A DNA stretch of 64,000 bases from JAZKAR01 sp040389065 (GTDB lineage Bacteria > Pseudomonadota > Gammaproteobacteria > Burkholderiales > Casimicrobiaceae), in contig JAZKAR010000029.1 in assembly GCA_040389065.1 (NCBI GenBank), positions 1 through 64,000 on the forward strand, in the 5' to 3' direction. The position numbers were made by a program, and so were the translations under genes. Positions 17,622 through 27,262 of the stretch are shown in pieces; position 1 is the first letter of the stretch, and each line of letters begins with the position of its first letter. The notes beneath the pieces were generated by a model. That model saw nothing but the letters and a program-made list of their open reading frames with translations. It had not been told where the DNA came from and made no database searches.

Positions 17622-18170
17622 TTAATCATCAAACGCCTGATAATACCTAGACCTATAATCTCTATCGTATCCAGAATAATGCTGATGATCTCTATGATGG
17701 CAGCCACGGTGATGCCTATGATGATATTCAACACGCTCTGAATATTCAGGTTCAGTATAAAACGATGAGCGCAGTTCAACAGGCTCATTATAAACAACCT
17801 CTTGCGGCGCAGCGACAGGAACACGCACGCGCTCCATCACTGTACGGCAATGTTGTTCATTACGGTAAGCAGGATAAGATGAGCGAGATAAGCTATCGCC
17901 TACAATCGCTCCAGTCGCTGCACCAATGGCTGTAGCAGCTACTCTTCCATGATGATGCCCGCCTCTAGCAACGCGATTTCCTAAAATGCCTCCAGCAATG
18001 CTTCCTAAAATAACGCCGGCTGTATTATCACGATAGCGAACACTACTTGATTCCGTCCAGCACTGCTGACGCGGACGCTCAACCGTTTCGTAAGCTGTAT
18101 CTCTATAATTATGGCTATAAGAAAAGGTAGGAAGAAGAAAAACTGACACCAAGAACATTTTCTTTAGCAT
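17622..18170 (-). CDS. Glycine-zipper 2TM domain envelope protein
   Basis: This 182-residue exported protein has a hydrophobic signal peptide with a likely cut after about residue 19 (FSYSH). The glycine-zipper region at about 52-95 contains GVILGSIAGGILGNRVARGG and AIGAATGAIVGDSLS, the pattern of Rickettsia 17 kDa-antigen and SlyB-like outer-membrane proteins. The C-terminus is rich in Tyr, Arg and His. There is no lipobox cysteine at the cut. The role is presumably structural in the envelope; the exact function is unknown. Confidence 0.8.
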   Translation of the reverse strand: MLKKMFLVSVFLLPTFSYSHNYRDTAYETVERPRQQCWTESSSVRYRDNTAGVILGSIAGGILGNRVARGGHHHGRVAATAIGAATGAIVGDSLSRSSYPAYRNEQHCRTVMERVRVPVAAPQEVVYNEPVELRSSFYTEPEYSERVEYHHRHHRGCHHRDHQHYSGYDRDYRSRYYQAFDD

Positions 18171-18280
18171 GATATATCTCTAACATTATGATGAAGTATG
18201 GGCTTTTGAACGCCTAGCAATTAAAATTGGTTTACATTGTCTTACATATCTTTAACTTAAACAACATTGCTGCAACAATT

Positions 18281-18496
18281 TTATCTTTTCTCTAACGTGA
18301 AAGAGATGTGCCAACTCTCCAGAAACTGTTTAAAAGCTCGATGTGTATTGAAGAGATAAATCGCTTTTTGAGAAGACTGGTCAGCTTCTTTTAACTGTTT
18401 CTGTTTACCTGCATTGAGAAAAGCATTTTTCCATTTAGGTTCAACCTCTTTGCAGAACTTACTTATCGGGCAGAAGGTCTCTATTAAACTTTTCAT
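18281..18496 (-). pseudogene. Transposase N-terminal scrap, IS982-like (tentative)
   Basis: The 71-residue frame starts METHIONINE-KSLIETFCPISKFCKEVEPKW and later has NTHRAFKQF. Both remind me of the start of IS982-type transposases, which have FC-x-IDDFC-x-x-FEPxW and then SHYRTFKQF. The catalytic DDE region is absent, so at most it is a decayed fragment. The resemblance is from memory, and it could instead be an unrelated small protein. It lies beside the unusually A-rich EAL gene. Confidence 0.35.
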
Positions 18497-18883
18497 GAAG
18501 GCTCTCCCATAGAGTTAGTTATTTGGCCTCGAGAAGCTTTCATTTAACCTATGGCAGAGCATTCTTTCAACTCATGATTTCATTTTTATCAATTTGCTCA
18601 AGTACTAGTATCCATACCTCCGGTTACTATTTAGCAGTTTAAAAAATTGATGAGAAAACCTTATGAGGTAAGGGATGTATCAGGCCATAGAGTGCACACG
18701 TGGGGAATAGTAAGCCAAGATTATTTTCGTGAAAGAGAAAACGCGTTTATAAAAAATCATTCAAATAGTTTTAGTCTTTTCCACACAATAAGTGATTGCT
18801 AATATTTACTTAGCTACTTTCAAATTTTTTCAAGCACTACCGCTAAGTTATGAAGACATGAGAACTATACATGAAAGAAAAAG
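18497..18883. other. Intergenic region upstream of the A-rich EAL gene
   Basis: It contains a 50-codon open frame at 18650-18802 (ATG to TAA) that I do not recognise and do not call as a gene. Otherwise there is AT-rich DNA before the EAL gene. No terminal inverted repeats of an insertion sequence are evident. Confidence 0.4.
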
Positions 18884-20833
18884 ATGATTATAAACTTAAG
18901 ACTTTTTCAAAAAAAATTTTTATTTTTACTGTTATCTTTGAGTATAGCTTTTTCTATACTACTAATGCTTTTAATAGGGAAAGAAAAAAAATCTATTGAT
19001 GATATGATGCAACAAATGTCAAAAGATGAAGTGTCGATTATCAGCGATCTTGCACATTTAGAAAGCGATAGCTTTGATTATGACTTTGTAATACACGAAT
19101 ATATTTCACAGATAACAAACTCCGATGAAAAAAAATATTTAGAAATGGAGAGAATAAAAGAAAAATTATTTGAAAACCATTTAAATATGGTCAAAAAAAA
19201 TTTTGGAATAACTACTGAAATTATCGAAGTAGAAAAAATATATGAAACCAATAAAATTTTAGTAACCCAGCTCAATAAGATATTAGAAAAAAGAAAAATA
19301 AATAAAATCGCCGCAAAAAATATTTTAGCTAATATCGACAGCAACACAACAAAAATAAAAGAAAAGCTAGATAAATTAATTGAAAAAAGCATTATTGAGC
19401 AAAACAAAAAAACAAAATCAAAAATACGAATAACAAATCAATTTATTTACTCATACACAATAATAATACTTCTTATAACACTAACAACAATTATTTTTCT
19501 AAAAAAACAAATTAAAATAGAGAAAAATTTAGAATACCAAGCACTGCACGATCCTAATACGGGGTGCAAAAATTACAATGCCTTTAAAAATACTATAAAA
19601 TTACTAGATCATCAAAAAAGCATGATTTTTTTAATGCACATTAACAAACTCGAAAAAATATTAGGCAGTTTAGGTTATGAGTCTGGGGATGTTCTGATAA
19701 AAAAAATAGCTGATCGGCTCGTAAGTTTTATAAAAAACCGAAAAGGAACCCTTTTTTATCTAGATAAACACAATTTTTTAGCGATATGTCCTTATTATGA
19801 TAAGGAGCAATTAAATGATATATCAAAAGAACTAAATCTGCTAATGAAGCGCTCATTTGACATTGATAGGCACGAGTTACTTATAGACATAACAATGGGG
19901 ATTTCAGAATACCCATTACATGGAGAAAACTCAATAGAATTAATTAAAAATTCTAATGCTGCTTTAGAAGTAGCTATAAAAAATAAGTCAAGCAATCTTA
20001 TGATTTACTCTAATGAAATCAAAGTAAAAATATTGGAAGATTTATCTACTGAAATGAGCTTAAGCCGCGCAATTGAGCAAAGTGAATTAAGAATCCATTA
20101 TCAACCCCAATTAAAAATTTCAGGAGAAGAGCATATAGGATTTGAAGCCTTATTACGATGGGGAAAAGATGGAAAAATAATTCCTCCTGCTGAATTTATT
20201 CCGCTTGCAGAAGAATCTGGTCTTATTATTCCTATTGGCGAATGGGTTTTAATACAAGCATGCAAACAAGCAAAAAAATGGAATAACTCAAGCAATAAAA
20301 ATATAGTTGTAGCAATAAATGTATCAGCAAGACAATTTCTTCACTATAACTTCATAAACACAGTTAATAAAGCCTTAAAACTCGCTGATGTAAATCCTGA
20401 ACATATTGAATTAGAAATTACAGAAAGCTTAATGATAGAAGATATCGACTATATAGTTGGTCTATTAAACCAATTACATAGCTTTGGCATTAAGTTAGCC
20501 ATTGACGATTTTGGAACGGGCTATTCTTGCTTAAACTATTTAAAGCAACTTCCTATTCAAAAACTAAAAATAGACAAAAGCTTTATCAGCTCAATGAGCA
20601 ATTCAGATAAGGATATTGCCATTGTGCAATCTATTATAAATCTAGGACATACCATGAATCTCACTGTTCTTGCTGAAGGTGTTGAAACACGCGAAGAGAT
20701 TGAAATCTTAAAAAAATGGGGGTGTGATGAAGTGCAAGGTTATTTTTATGGCATGCCTCTTGAATTGAAAAACGCAACCGACTTTCTTTTAAAAAACCAG
20801 TCAACCTCAGAACCTGTAAAAGTATCTGTGTAA
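18884..20833 (+). CDS. Membrane EAL-domain phosphodiesterase, A-rich paralogue
   Basis: This 649-residue protein has the same architecture as the one at 5198-7132: TM near residues 12-32, a helical sensor region, a second TM near 185-205, degenerate GGDEF, then EAL. The GGDEF site reads LDKHNFLAI. The EAL set is intact: FEALLRW, NVSARQF, EITES, DDFGTGYSC, LKIDKSF, AEGVET and QGYFYG. It should hydrolyse c-di-GMP. The coding sequence is strikingly rich in AAA, ATA and AAT codons, especially in the first two thirds, unlike its neighbours. This suggests relaxed drift or transfer. It stands alone. Confidence 0.9.
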   Translation: MIINLRLFQKKFLFLLLSLSIAFSILLMLLIGKEKKSIDDMMQQMSKDEVSIISDLAHLESDSFDYDFVIHEYISQITNSDEKKYLEMERIKEKLFENHLNMVKKNFGITTEIIEVEKIYETNKILVTQLNKILEKRKINKIAAKNILANIDSNTTKIKEKLDKLIEKSIIEQNKKTKSKIRITNQFIYSYTIIILLITLTTIIFLKKQIKIEKNLEYQALHDPNTGCKNYNAFKNTIKLLDHQKSMIFLMHINKLEKILGSLGYESGDVLIKKIADRLVSFIKNRKGTLFYLDKHNFLAICPYYDKEQLNDISKELNLLMKRSFDIDRHELLIDITMGISEYPLHGENSIELIKNSNAALEVAIKNKSSNLMIYSNEIKVKILEDLSTEMSLSRAIEQSELRIHYQPQLKISGEEHIGFEALLRWGKDGKIIPPAEFIPLAEESGLIIPIGEWVLIQACKQAKKWNNSSNKNIVVAINVSARQFLHYNFINTVNKALKLADVNPEHIELEITESLMIEDIDYIVGLLNQLHSFGIKLAIDDFGTGYSCLNYLKQLPIQKLKIDKSFISSMSNSDKDIAIVQSIINLGHTMNLTVLAEGVETREEIEILKKWGCDEVQGYFYGMPLELKNATDFLLKNQSTSEPVKVSV

Positions 20834-20901
20834 ATTTTCTTTGGCATTAAAGGGCAGTAAAATTATTGGAAACAAAACCAATCTTTTCCTTTTAAAAATC
20901 A

Positions 20902-20965
20902 GTCGCAACTTGGGTTAATAGTACGCCAATGTGCCAACTTGTAGCCGTTTTACATTTTAGATACT
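20902..20965 (-). repeat. Possible remnant of the palindromic element
   Basis: AGTCGCAACTTGGGTTAATA and GTGCCAACTTGTAG resemble the first half of the copy at 2965, but no matching second end is found. This is a weak assignment. Confidence 0.25.
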
Positions 20966-21002
20966 ATCTTCATTCCTTACCCTAAATTCCTTAAGCCACT
21001 CT

Positions 21003-21614
21003 ATGCCTGATGTATCAACCGCCTCCATTTTTCCTATTCAAATAACGACACAGCGATTGCTTCTTAGGCTATGGAAAGATAGCGATTACGCACCTTTTGC
21101 AACAATGAGTGCGAATGCTGAGGTGATGAAATTTTTGGCATCTTCAACCTTAACTCGGCAGGATTCTGATAATTTTGTTGATCAACAAAAAACCTTTTTC
21201 GACGAATACGGCTGGGGGCTATGGGCCATAGAAGTGCCCGGCATCCATCCCTTTGTTGGATTTGCTGGTTTGCATAAACCTTCTTACCCTCTACCCTTTT
21301 CTTTACCATCGAACCCTTGCACTGCACTAAGTTGGCGGCTTGATCAACCTTACTGGGGGCATGGGTACGCAACAGAAGCCGCGCAAGCAGTGATAGCGTG
21401 TGCCTTTAATCAGTTAGCTATTCAAGAAGTGGTTGCGTTCACAGCGCTTCAAAATCCTCAGTCTATTGCAGTGATGAAGCGATTAGGCATGCAAACCCAC
21501 CCTGCTGACAATTTTGATTTTCCACTTCTCGAAAAATCACATCCGCTAACACCTCATGTTTTATATCGCATCGCATCTGGTAACAACAAAAATTCAGCCA
21601 CTATATACAGTTAA
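21003..21614 (+). CDS. RimJ/RimL-type GNAT acetyltransferase
   Basis: This 203-residue GNAT is of the ribosomal-protein/N-terminal acetyltransferase branch. It opens with QITTQRLLLRLWKDSDYAPF, the typical strand-helix start. It has the WGLWAIE strand near residue 73, and the acetyl-CoA loop YWGHGYATEAAQAVI near 118. FTALQNPQSIAVMKRLGM near 140-158 is the conserved N-x-x-S-x-x-V-x-x-x-x-G element. The target is not known. Its stop is 92 bases before the spermidine-synthase-like gene. Confidence 0.88.
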   Translation: MPDVSTASIFPIQITTQRLLLRLWKDSDYAPFATMSANAEVMKFLASSTLTRQDSDNFVDQQKTFFDEYGWGLWAIEVPGIHPFVGFAGLHKPSYPLPFSLPSNPCTALSWRLDQPYWGHGYATEAAQAVIACAFNQLAIQEVVAFTALQNPQSIAVMKRLGMQTHPADNFDFPLLEKSHPLTPHVLYRIASGNNKNSATIYS

Positions 21615-21705
21615 TGGTTAAGACAAATATCATTAGATGAAAATCTAATCCCTAATGCTTTTGGAATTTTGTATAATTCAGAAAATTTTAAACAAGCGAT
21701 AACTA

Positions 21706-22476
21706 ATGAGCCCTAACCTTTTTTCTCGATGGGTAAACACGTTCAAGTTAATGTCTAATCACAGTAACAAACCAACCTTGTACGAGGATAGCGGACATCT
21801 TTCGCTTCATTTTTCGATAGGCAGCACACAAAGCAAAATGAAGGCTAACGATCCATATCGCTTGATGCTCGGCTACACGCGAACCGTGATGGGTTTTTTA
21901 TTATTTAAACCGTATCCTGAACATATTACGATGATTGGTTTGGGCGGAGGTTCGTTAGCAAAATATTGTTATCGTCATTTACCCGACAGCCGTATTACGG
22001 TTGTAGAAATTAATCTAGAGGTAATTGCGCTACGTGATCGCTTTCATATTCCCCCCAATGATGAACGCTTTACTGTTTTATGTGAAGATGGCGCTCAATA
22101 CGTAGAGCAACCCAGTTCGCTCTCAGATATTCTGATTGTGGACGGTTTTGAAGAAACAGGCCAAGCCCCTCAACTAGGCAGCCAACGCTTTTATGATTAT
22201 TGCTATGCGTCATTAGAAACGCAGGGCGTCTTAGTCATTAATTTATTTGGTACTGATCCTCACTTAAATACCTATATCAATCGTATTCGCCAAAGCTTTA
22301 AAGACCAAGTTATCGTCGTTGCTGCTGAAGACTCAAAAAATAAAATAGTATTTGCTGCGAAAGGAAAAGCTTTTCGACTCTCAGCGAAACAGCTGAAAGA
22401 AAAAGTAGAGTATCTAGAGGCTCGGCACCCTATTGATTTTCGTAGAGTTGCAAAGGCATTAAAAGAAATTGCATAA
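21706..22476 (+). CDS. Spermidine-synthase-like methyltransferase-fold protein
   Basis: This 256-residue protein has a class I methyltransferase/aminopropyltransferase fold: ITMIGLGGGSLAKYCYRHLP near residue 75 (cofactor loop), VVEINLEVIALRD near 97, EDGAQYV near 122 and LIVDGFEETGQ near 137. It resembles SpeE but is shorter at the N-terminus, as in the broad fused or stand-alone spermidine-synthase-like group. True SpeE activity is uncertain, since the Asp/Tyr putrescine-site residues are not clearly recognisable. Confidence 0.75.
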   Translation: MSPNLFSRWVNTFKLMSNHSNKPTLYEDSGHLSLHFSIGSTQSKMKANDPYRLMLGYTRTVMGFLLFKPYPEHITMIGLGGGSLAKYCYRHLPDSRITVVEINLEVIALRDRFHIPPNDERFTVLCEDGAQYVEQPSSLSDILIVDGFEETGQAPQLGSQRFYDYCYASLETQGVLVINLFGTDPHLNTYINRIRQSFKDQVIVVAAEDSKNKIVFAAKGKAFRLSAKQLKEKVEYLEARHPIDFRRVAKALKEIA

Positions 22477-22514
22477 GTTTCTTCTATTCTCTTTTTTGAA
22501 ACGCCTCACGGTAA

Positions 22515-23546
22515 ATGAGATCATCCATGATAAAAAAAATTATTGCCTATAGCGAACCCCTTGAAGAGATTAATGCTAAAGGTGAAGTAGGTGTTAGCGG
22601 CGATTGCGTTGGCGTTCTGGTAGGTGGAAAGCGCATGGAACCCATCATTGCCAATGTATTAGATGATCATACACCCGTGACATTTAGCTTATTTAGCGCG
22701 ATAGGAAACGATGCGCGCGGTCAAAAAATAAATACTTTTTTACAGAATAATGGCATTGATATATCGCTATTAAGTGTTATTGAGGGAACGAATACGGCTG
22801 CGTTTAGCATTGATATAGAAATGCAATCAGGTAAACATACCATGCGCTATCACGACCGTGATCATTCAGCGGTACGCCAGCTATTCAATTCAGCGCATCA
22901 ACAAAAAATTAATGACCTGATTAATGCACTTGATCAGAACAGTTTTTTTATCCTATCGGGAATTGGTGCATCTCGCCCCATGACGGATGAAGCGTATCAC
23001 AACTTTTTCGATATGGTAAAACGTGCAAAAGAAAAAGGGGCATGTATTATTTTAGACCCTAACTTTCGCTGGAAACTGTGGAAAAAAAATCCTCATGACA
23101 CCTTAGAAGCGGCTCAACAGTACGGGCAAGAGGTGATGAATAAACTCGTAAAATTTTCCACGATGGTATTCATTACGTACCCCGATGATTTGGCATACTT
23201 TGCTGAAGTAGCTGCCACACCCGAAACATTAGGAAAACAACTTCTAGAGCATGGGCCTCGCTATGTAGTGGTAAAAAATGGCGATAAAGGTGCGCTGCTT
23301 TTCTCTAAAGAACACCACGAGCATCCTCTTACTATTTCTCCTTACCCCGCTAACGCGGTAGATACTAGCGGCGCAGGCGATGCTTTTTTAGCAGGAGCTG
23401 TTACCGCGTTGGCACATGGCGCTGATATAGTAGCGGCCCTAAAAATAGCAGCGCGTACAGGCGCACAAATGGTGCAACAACACGGTGCCTTACTTAGCAC
23501 GCAATCTGTACCAGATGAAACGCTTTTACGTACTGATTTAGCATAG
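22515..23546 (+). CDS. PfkB family carbohydrate kinase
   Basis: This is a ribokinase-fold sugar kinase of 343 residues. The N-terminal substrate region is GDCVGVLVGG with A-IGNDARGQKINTFL near residue 62. The C-terminal PfkB signature DTSGAGDAFLAGAVTALAHG near 285 holds the catalytic Asp and anion hole. The layout fits 2-keto-3-deoxygluconate kinase or similar, but the sugar is not determined. ATG 22515 or 22527 could be the start. It is followed after 49 bases by an FAD-linked oxidase gene. Confidence 0.88.
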   Translation: MRSSMIKKIIAYSEPLEEINAKGEVGVSGDCVGVLVGGKRMEPIIANVLDDHTPVTFSLFSAIGNDARGQKINTFLQNNGIDISLLSVIEGTNTAAFSIDIEMQSGKHTMRYHDRDHSAVRQLFNSAHQQKINDLINALDQNSFFILSGIGASRPMTDEAYHNFFDMVKRAKEKGACIILDPNFRWKLWKKNPHDTLEAAQQYGQEVMNKLVKFSTMVFITYPDDLAYFAEVAATPETLGKQLLEHGPRYVVVKNGDKGALLFSKEHHEHPLTISPYPANAVDTSGAGDAFLAGAVTALAHGADIVAALKIAARTGAQMVQQHGALLSTQSVPDETLLRTDLA

Positions 23547-23595
23547 CATATAACTAACTAATACTTTTTGCATCCCAACAAGGCAAGCCCCTATC

Positions 23596-25005
23596 ATGCA
23601 ATTTCCTATTTCTACCTTAGATAGCTTAAAAGAACATCCTGATTTACATTTCATTACCGATGCTGATCGGCTCAACGCTTTATGTACTGATTGGCGTGGG
23701 CATTTTCACGGAAAAACCTCACTTGCGGTTGAACCTAAAAATGTGAATGGTCTTCAAGTATTGCTGGCGCATTGCCATCAGCATGGTATACCTGTTGTTC
23801 CTCAAGGGGGAAATACTGGATTATGTGGGGGAGCAACCCCCGATCACTCAGGTTCTCAACTCGTAATTTCTTTAAGACGCCTGCGTGCCATTCGCGATAT
23901 TGATCAGTTGAATGCCTCAATGACTGTAGAAGCAGGATGCACATTAGAAGAAATACAAAACGAAGCAGAAAAAGCAGGTTTTTTATTTCCGCTAAGTTTA
24001 GCCGCGCAAGGCACATGCCAAATTGGTGGAAATTTAGCGACAAATGCGGGAGGTGTGCATGTAGTGCGCTATGGCATGATGCGTGATTTAATATTAGGGT
24101 TAGAAGTCGTATTACCCGATGGTCGCTTATGGTCAGGTTTACGAAAATTAAAAAAAGATAATACTGGCTATTCGCTTAAGCATTTATTTGTGGGGTCAGA
24201 AGGTACATTAGGTATTATTACCGCCGCTACCCTTAAAATGATGCCACGCTGGGCAGATGTATTAGGCGTTTGGATTAGTGTCGATACCCTCGCAGAAATT
24301 GATGAGTTACTCGGCTTGTTTCGAAAAGCCGCTGGCGATCGCTTATGCGCATTTGAGGTAATGTCTAGCGAATCACTGCAATGGGTGAAAACTAGCCATC
24401 CTGATTGGGTGTTTCCCTCCCCATTAAAAAAATGGACAGCCTGGATCGAGCTTGCAGAAACTGCGCCTCACTCAAGCCTTTTACAATGGTTTGAAGATCA
24501 TCTCGAGCTGTTTGCAAACTGGGCTGATTCTATGCAGTTAATGCAAACCGCACGTGAGCATGAGCAAGGTTGGCGCTGGCGTGAAAATATCCCTACTTCC
24601 GAAAAAAGTATCGTTCATGCTTATAATTATGATATTTCGGTTCCCATTAGTCAGCTTACAGCATGGGTAAACAGCATGGGCGCGCTTATTCATGGGCACT
24701 TTCCCAATGTTCAGACAACCTGTTTTGGTCACTGGGGTGATGGTAACTTACACTGGGGTGTTTATGTACCTAAAGAAACCTCACCAGAATATTTAAACTC
24801 TATTAAAGAACCGCTAACCACCTTAATTTTTGATCATGTTCATGCCTATCAAGGTTCTATTAGCGCAGAACATGGTTTAGGCCAGCTAAAAGTAACCACC
24901 ATTAATCACTATCAAGATGCTGTAGAGCGTGATCTCATGCGCCAGATTAAAAAGGCGTTAGACCCTGCTAATTTGATGAACCCTGGAAAAGTTGTCGATA
25001 TGTAA
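23596..25005 (+). CDS. FAD-binding 2-hydroxyacid dehydrogenase (GlcD/D-lactate/D-2-hydroxyglutarate type)
   Basis: This 469-residue flavoprotein is of the VAO/PCMH class and oxidises a D-2-hydroxy acid to the 2-oxo acid. The FAD domain shows VVPQGGNTGLCGGATPD near residue 75, CQIGGNLATNAGGVHVVRYG near 140 and HLFVGSEGTLGIIT near 196. The cap domain has CFGHWGDGNLHWG near 377 and the C-terminal ISAEHGLGQLK near 425 and DPANLMNPGK. The substrate could be D-lactate, glycolate or D-2-hydroxyglutarate. A perfect 13-bp hairpin follows the stop. Confidence 0.92.
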   Translation: MQFPISTLDSLKEHPDLHFITDADRLNALCTDWRGHFHGKTSLAVEPKNVNGLQVLLAHCHQHGIPVVPQGGNTGLCGGATPDHSGSQLVISLRRLRAIRDIDQLNASMTVEAGCTLEEIQNEAEKAGFLFPLSLAAQGTCQIGGNLATNAGGVHVVRYGMMRDLILGLEVVLPDGRLWSGLRKLKKDNTGYSLKHLFVGSEGTLGIITAATLKMMPRWADVLGVWISVDTLAEIDELLGLFRKAAGDRLCAFEVMSSESLQWVKTSHPDWVFPSPLKKWTAWIELAETAPHSSLLQWFEDHLELFANWADSMQLMQTAREHEQGWRWRENIPTSEKSIVHAYNYDISVPISQLTAWVNSMGALIHGHFPNVQTTCFGHWGDGNLHWGVYVPKETSPEYLNSIKEPLTTLIFDHVHAYQGSISAEHGLGQLKVTTINHYQDAVERDLMRQIKKALDPANLMNPGKVVDM

Positions 25006-25027
25006 TAGATATCAATAAAACAACGAA

Positions 25028-25062
25028 TTGCCTAGATAATTAACAATAGATTATCTAGGCAA
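25028..25062 (+). terminator. Hairpin between FAD oxidase and BLUF genes
   Basis: Perfect 13-base arms TTGCCTAGATAAT and ATTATCTAGGCAA with a nine-base loop, 22 bases after the oxidase stop. The next bases are ATAAAATG, so the U-tract is poor. It may be a terminator, an mRNA end structure or an operator for the BLUF gene. Confidence 0.5.
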
Positions 25063-25107
25063 ATAAAATGCCTAAAAAAGAAATCTATATGAATAAAAAG
25101 GTAATCC

Positions 25108-25518
25108 ATGATCCGCCTTCTCTATATTAGCCAAGCAAAAGGACCTATTAACGAAGATGAAATTAACAAAATTCTGAAATCTTCAAAGAAAAATAACCCA
25201 GCTTTTGATCTTACAGGTGTACTTATTTACGGCGGTAAAATGTTTATGCAGGTTTTAGAAGGACCAGAACACAGTGTTTTACGGCAGTATGTAAAGATAC
25301 TAGATGACCCTAGGCATGACGATGCCAGTATTATTTACTTGTCTCCTTGCAATGAACGTATGTTTGAAAATTGGGCCATGGGCGTCATTCGCAATAGCAC
25401 TATCGATTTTCAATATATTACTCAGTTAAAGTCTAATCGCCTTGAATCTATACATGCAGTATTTTTTAGAAATACTATGAAAGAATTCCTTAACGCGCTT
25501 AAACTTGAGCCACAATAA
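25108..25518 (+). CDS. Short BLUF-domain blue-light sensor
   Basis: This 136-residue protein is almost only a BLUF domain, which binds FAD and shifts hydrogen bonding on blue light. The key residues are in place: Tyr in LLYISQA (residue 5), Asn in NNPAFDLTGVL near 31, and Gln in MFMQVLEGPE near 50. A Trp is present in the FENWAMG segment near 91. No output domain is fused, so it must act through a partner protein. AAGG lies seven bases before the ATG. No adjacent regulator gives the partner, though two EAL phosphodiesterases lie elsewhere in the window. Confidence 0.93.
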   Translation: MIRLLYISQAKGPINEDEINKILKSSKKNNPAFDLTGVLIYGGKMFMQVLEGPEHSVLRQYVKILDDPRHDDASIIYLSPCNERMFENWAMGVIRNSTIDFQYITQLKSNRLESIHAVFFRNTMKEFLNALKLEPQ

Positions 25519-25537
25519 GACACTGTGCTCGGCAATT

Positions 25538-27121
25538 TCATCCTTTGATGGCAGTCCACGATAAATTAAAGCGCTGAAGATATTTGCTAAGGCGATCGGC
25601 ATCATTCACTGTTTTCTTTTTAGTTCGTGTATTAGAAAAAAGCACCCTTCCTGCTTCACTTAATGATCTTTCATGACGGCATATTTCAATAACTGCTGCT
25701 AACTGAAGGCGATCAAATAAATCGATTTCATGTATTTCCTCTTCCGACAAAATACTATTTAATAGCTGCATACGAGAATCACCGACTGATACATGCCATA
25801 ATCGTTGAAGCCGCTTAATCTCCTCGGTGACATCATTCACTTTTATACGCCCGCCTTGCGCTAACGTAGCCAACCGATTGATTGACCCTGATAAATCTCT
25901 AAAGTTTGACGACCAAATAGCTTTACTTGATAAACAAAAATCCAAATATTTCTCTCGTGCTTCTTTGTTAAAACTGATATTTTTTACATGTTCATTCGCG
26001 TATTGCTTAAGTTCATACTCTATATTGGGCTCAATATCTTCTCGCCTATCTTTTAATCCAGGCAGATGAAATGTCCAAAGATTCAGGCGCGCCCAAAGAT
26101 CTTCTCTAAAGTTTCCTTTCGTTACTTCGTTTGCAAGATTTTTATTGGTGCCTGCTAACAGCTGAAAATTACTGCTAATTTCTTTATCTGCCCCTACAGG
26201 TAAAAATTTCTTTTCTTCAATTGCCCTAAGAATCATCGCTTGTTCATCTAAGCCTAGTTCCCCAATTTCATCTAAAAATAGCACACCCATATTTGCCGTT
26301 GATAACAAGCCTGAACGATCATGTATTGCTCCCGTAAATGCTCCTTTTCTATGACCAAAAAGTGTCGACATTGCCATATCACCTTTAAGCGTGGCACAGT
26401 TTACTTCCACAAATGCACCTTTTATTTGATGACGTATTTTTTTGAGTTCATAGATACGCTGGGCTAATTGTGATTTACCTGCTCCCGTAGGCCCCATGAT
26501 TAAAATAGGAGATGTAGTAATGCTTGCAACTTTTTCGATTTGCTCAATGACATCGTTAAATATTTTGTTTTTTGTTTGAATGCCAAGCTTAAGAAACGAA
26601 GTTGCATCTTGTTGTTCTTTTTCAAATCGCTGTGCAATCAAGTCATATTTTGATACATCTAAATCTATGATGGTGTAATGCCCTGGGCCATCTTGACTAT
26701 GGCGAGGAGGAGAAGATTGCAGCAGCTTTGCCGGAAAATACTTAGCTTCTGTCAGTAAAAACATACAAATTTGAGCAACATGGGTACCCGTTGTAATGTG
26801 CATGAAATATTCTTCATGTTCGAGATCAAAATCGTAGCTCTTTGCAAACTCATGAAGCACACCAAACACTTCTTGAAAATCCCACGGATCTTTCAACGCT
26901 ATAGCATTAAACTTTACTGTCGTTTCAGGTGAAATCTGTTTGATATCATTGGCAATGATTTCAGCTAACGCTTGATTATTACCATTAATCAATAACTCCA
27001 AGCGATCGACTTGCATATGTTCATGCTGGCACAGGCTTACAGTGGGTCTCCATTTATGCCATCGCTTTAGATCTTTGGCTCCGCTATCTAAAACTGTTCC
27101 TAAAAATCCGATAACTACCAT
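25538..27121 (-). CDS. rtcR: Sigma-54-dependent regulator RtcR
   Basis: This 527-residue bacterial enhancer-binding protein activates rtcBA. The N-terminal CARF-like sensor domain is at about 1-180. The AAA+ domain follows with Walker A GPTGAGKSQLA near residue 209, the sigma-54 contact loop GAFTGA near 259, and Walker B VLFLDEIGEL near 280. The C-terminal region (about 440-527) should bind DNA. It is divergent from rtcB, and the shared region holds a well-spaced -24/-12 promoter facing rtcB. RtcR proteins are thought to respond to an RNA-derived ligand. Confidence 0.95.
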   Translation of the reverse strand: MVVIGFLGTVLDSGAKDLKRWHKWRPTVSLCQHEHMQVDRLELLINGNNQALAEIIANDIKQISPETTVKFNAIALKDPWDFQEVFGVLHEFAKSYDFDLEHEEYFMHITTGTHVAQICMFLLTEAKYFPAKLLQSSPPRHSQDGPGHYTIIDLDVSKYDLIAQRFEKEQQDATSFLKLGIQTKNKIFNDVIEQIEKVASITTSPILIMGPTGAGKSQLAQRIYELKKIRHQIKGAFVEVNCATLKGDMAMSTLFGHRKGAFTGAIHDRSGLLSTANMGVLFLDEIGELGLDEQAMILRAIEEKKFLPVGADKEISSNFQLLAGTNKNLANEVTKGNFREDLWARLNLWTFHLPGLKDRREDIEPNIEYELKQYANEHVKNISFNKEAREKYLDFCLSSKAIWSSNFRDLSGSINRLATLAQGGRIKVNDVTEEIKRLQRLWHVSVGDSRMQLLNSILSEEEIHEIDLFDRLQLAAVIEICRHERSLSEAGRVLFSNTRTKKKTVNDADRLSKYLQRFNLSWTAIKG

Positions 27122-27262
27122 ATAAAACCTTATAAAATATTCTAAATATATCGAATAAATTATAATAAATTACAAGCTCGATGTTTACTTATTTATTTTC
27201 ACTATTTTAAAAAGCTTTAATTTATAAGGCTCGTAAGGTTAATTTATTATTCAAACCATTCA

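Noticed and set aside
18650..18802. 50-codon open frame upstream of the A-rich EAL gene
   Set aside because: No recognisable family and no clear ribosome binding site; chance is likely in this AT-rich stretch.
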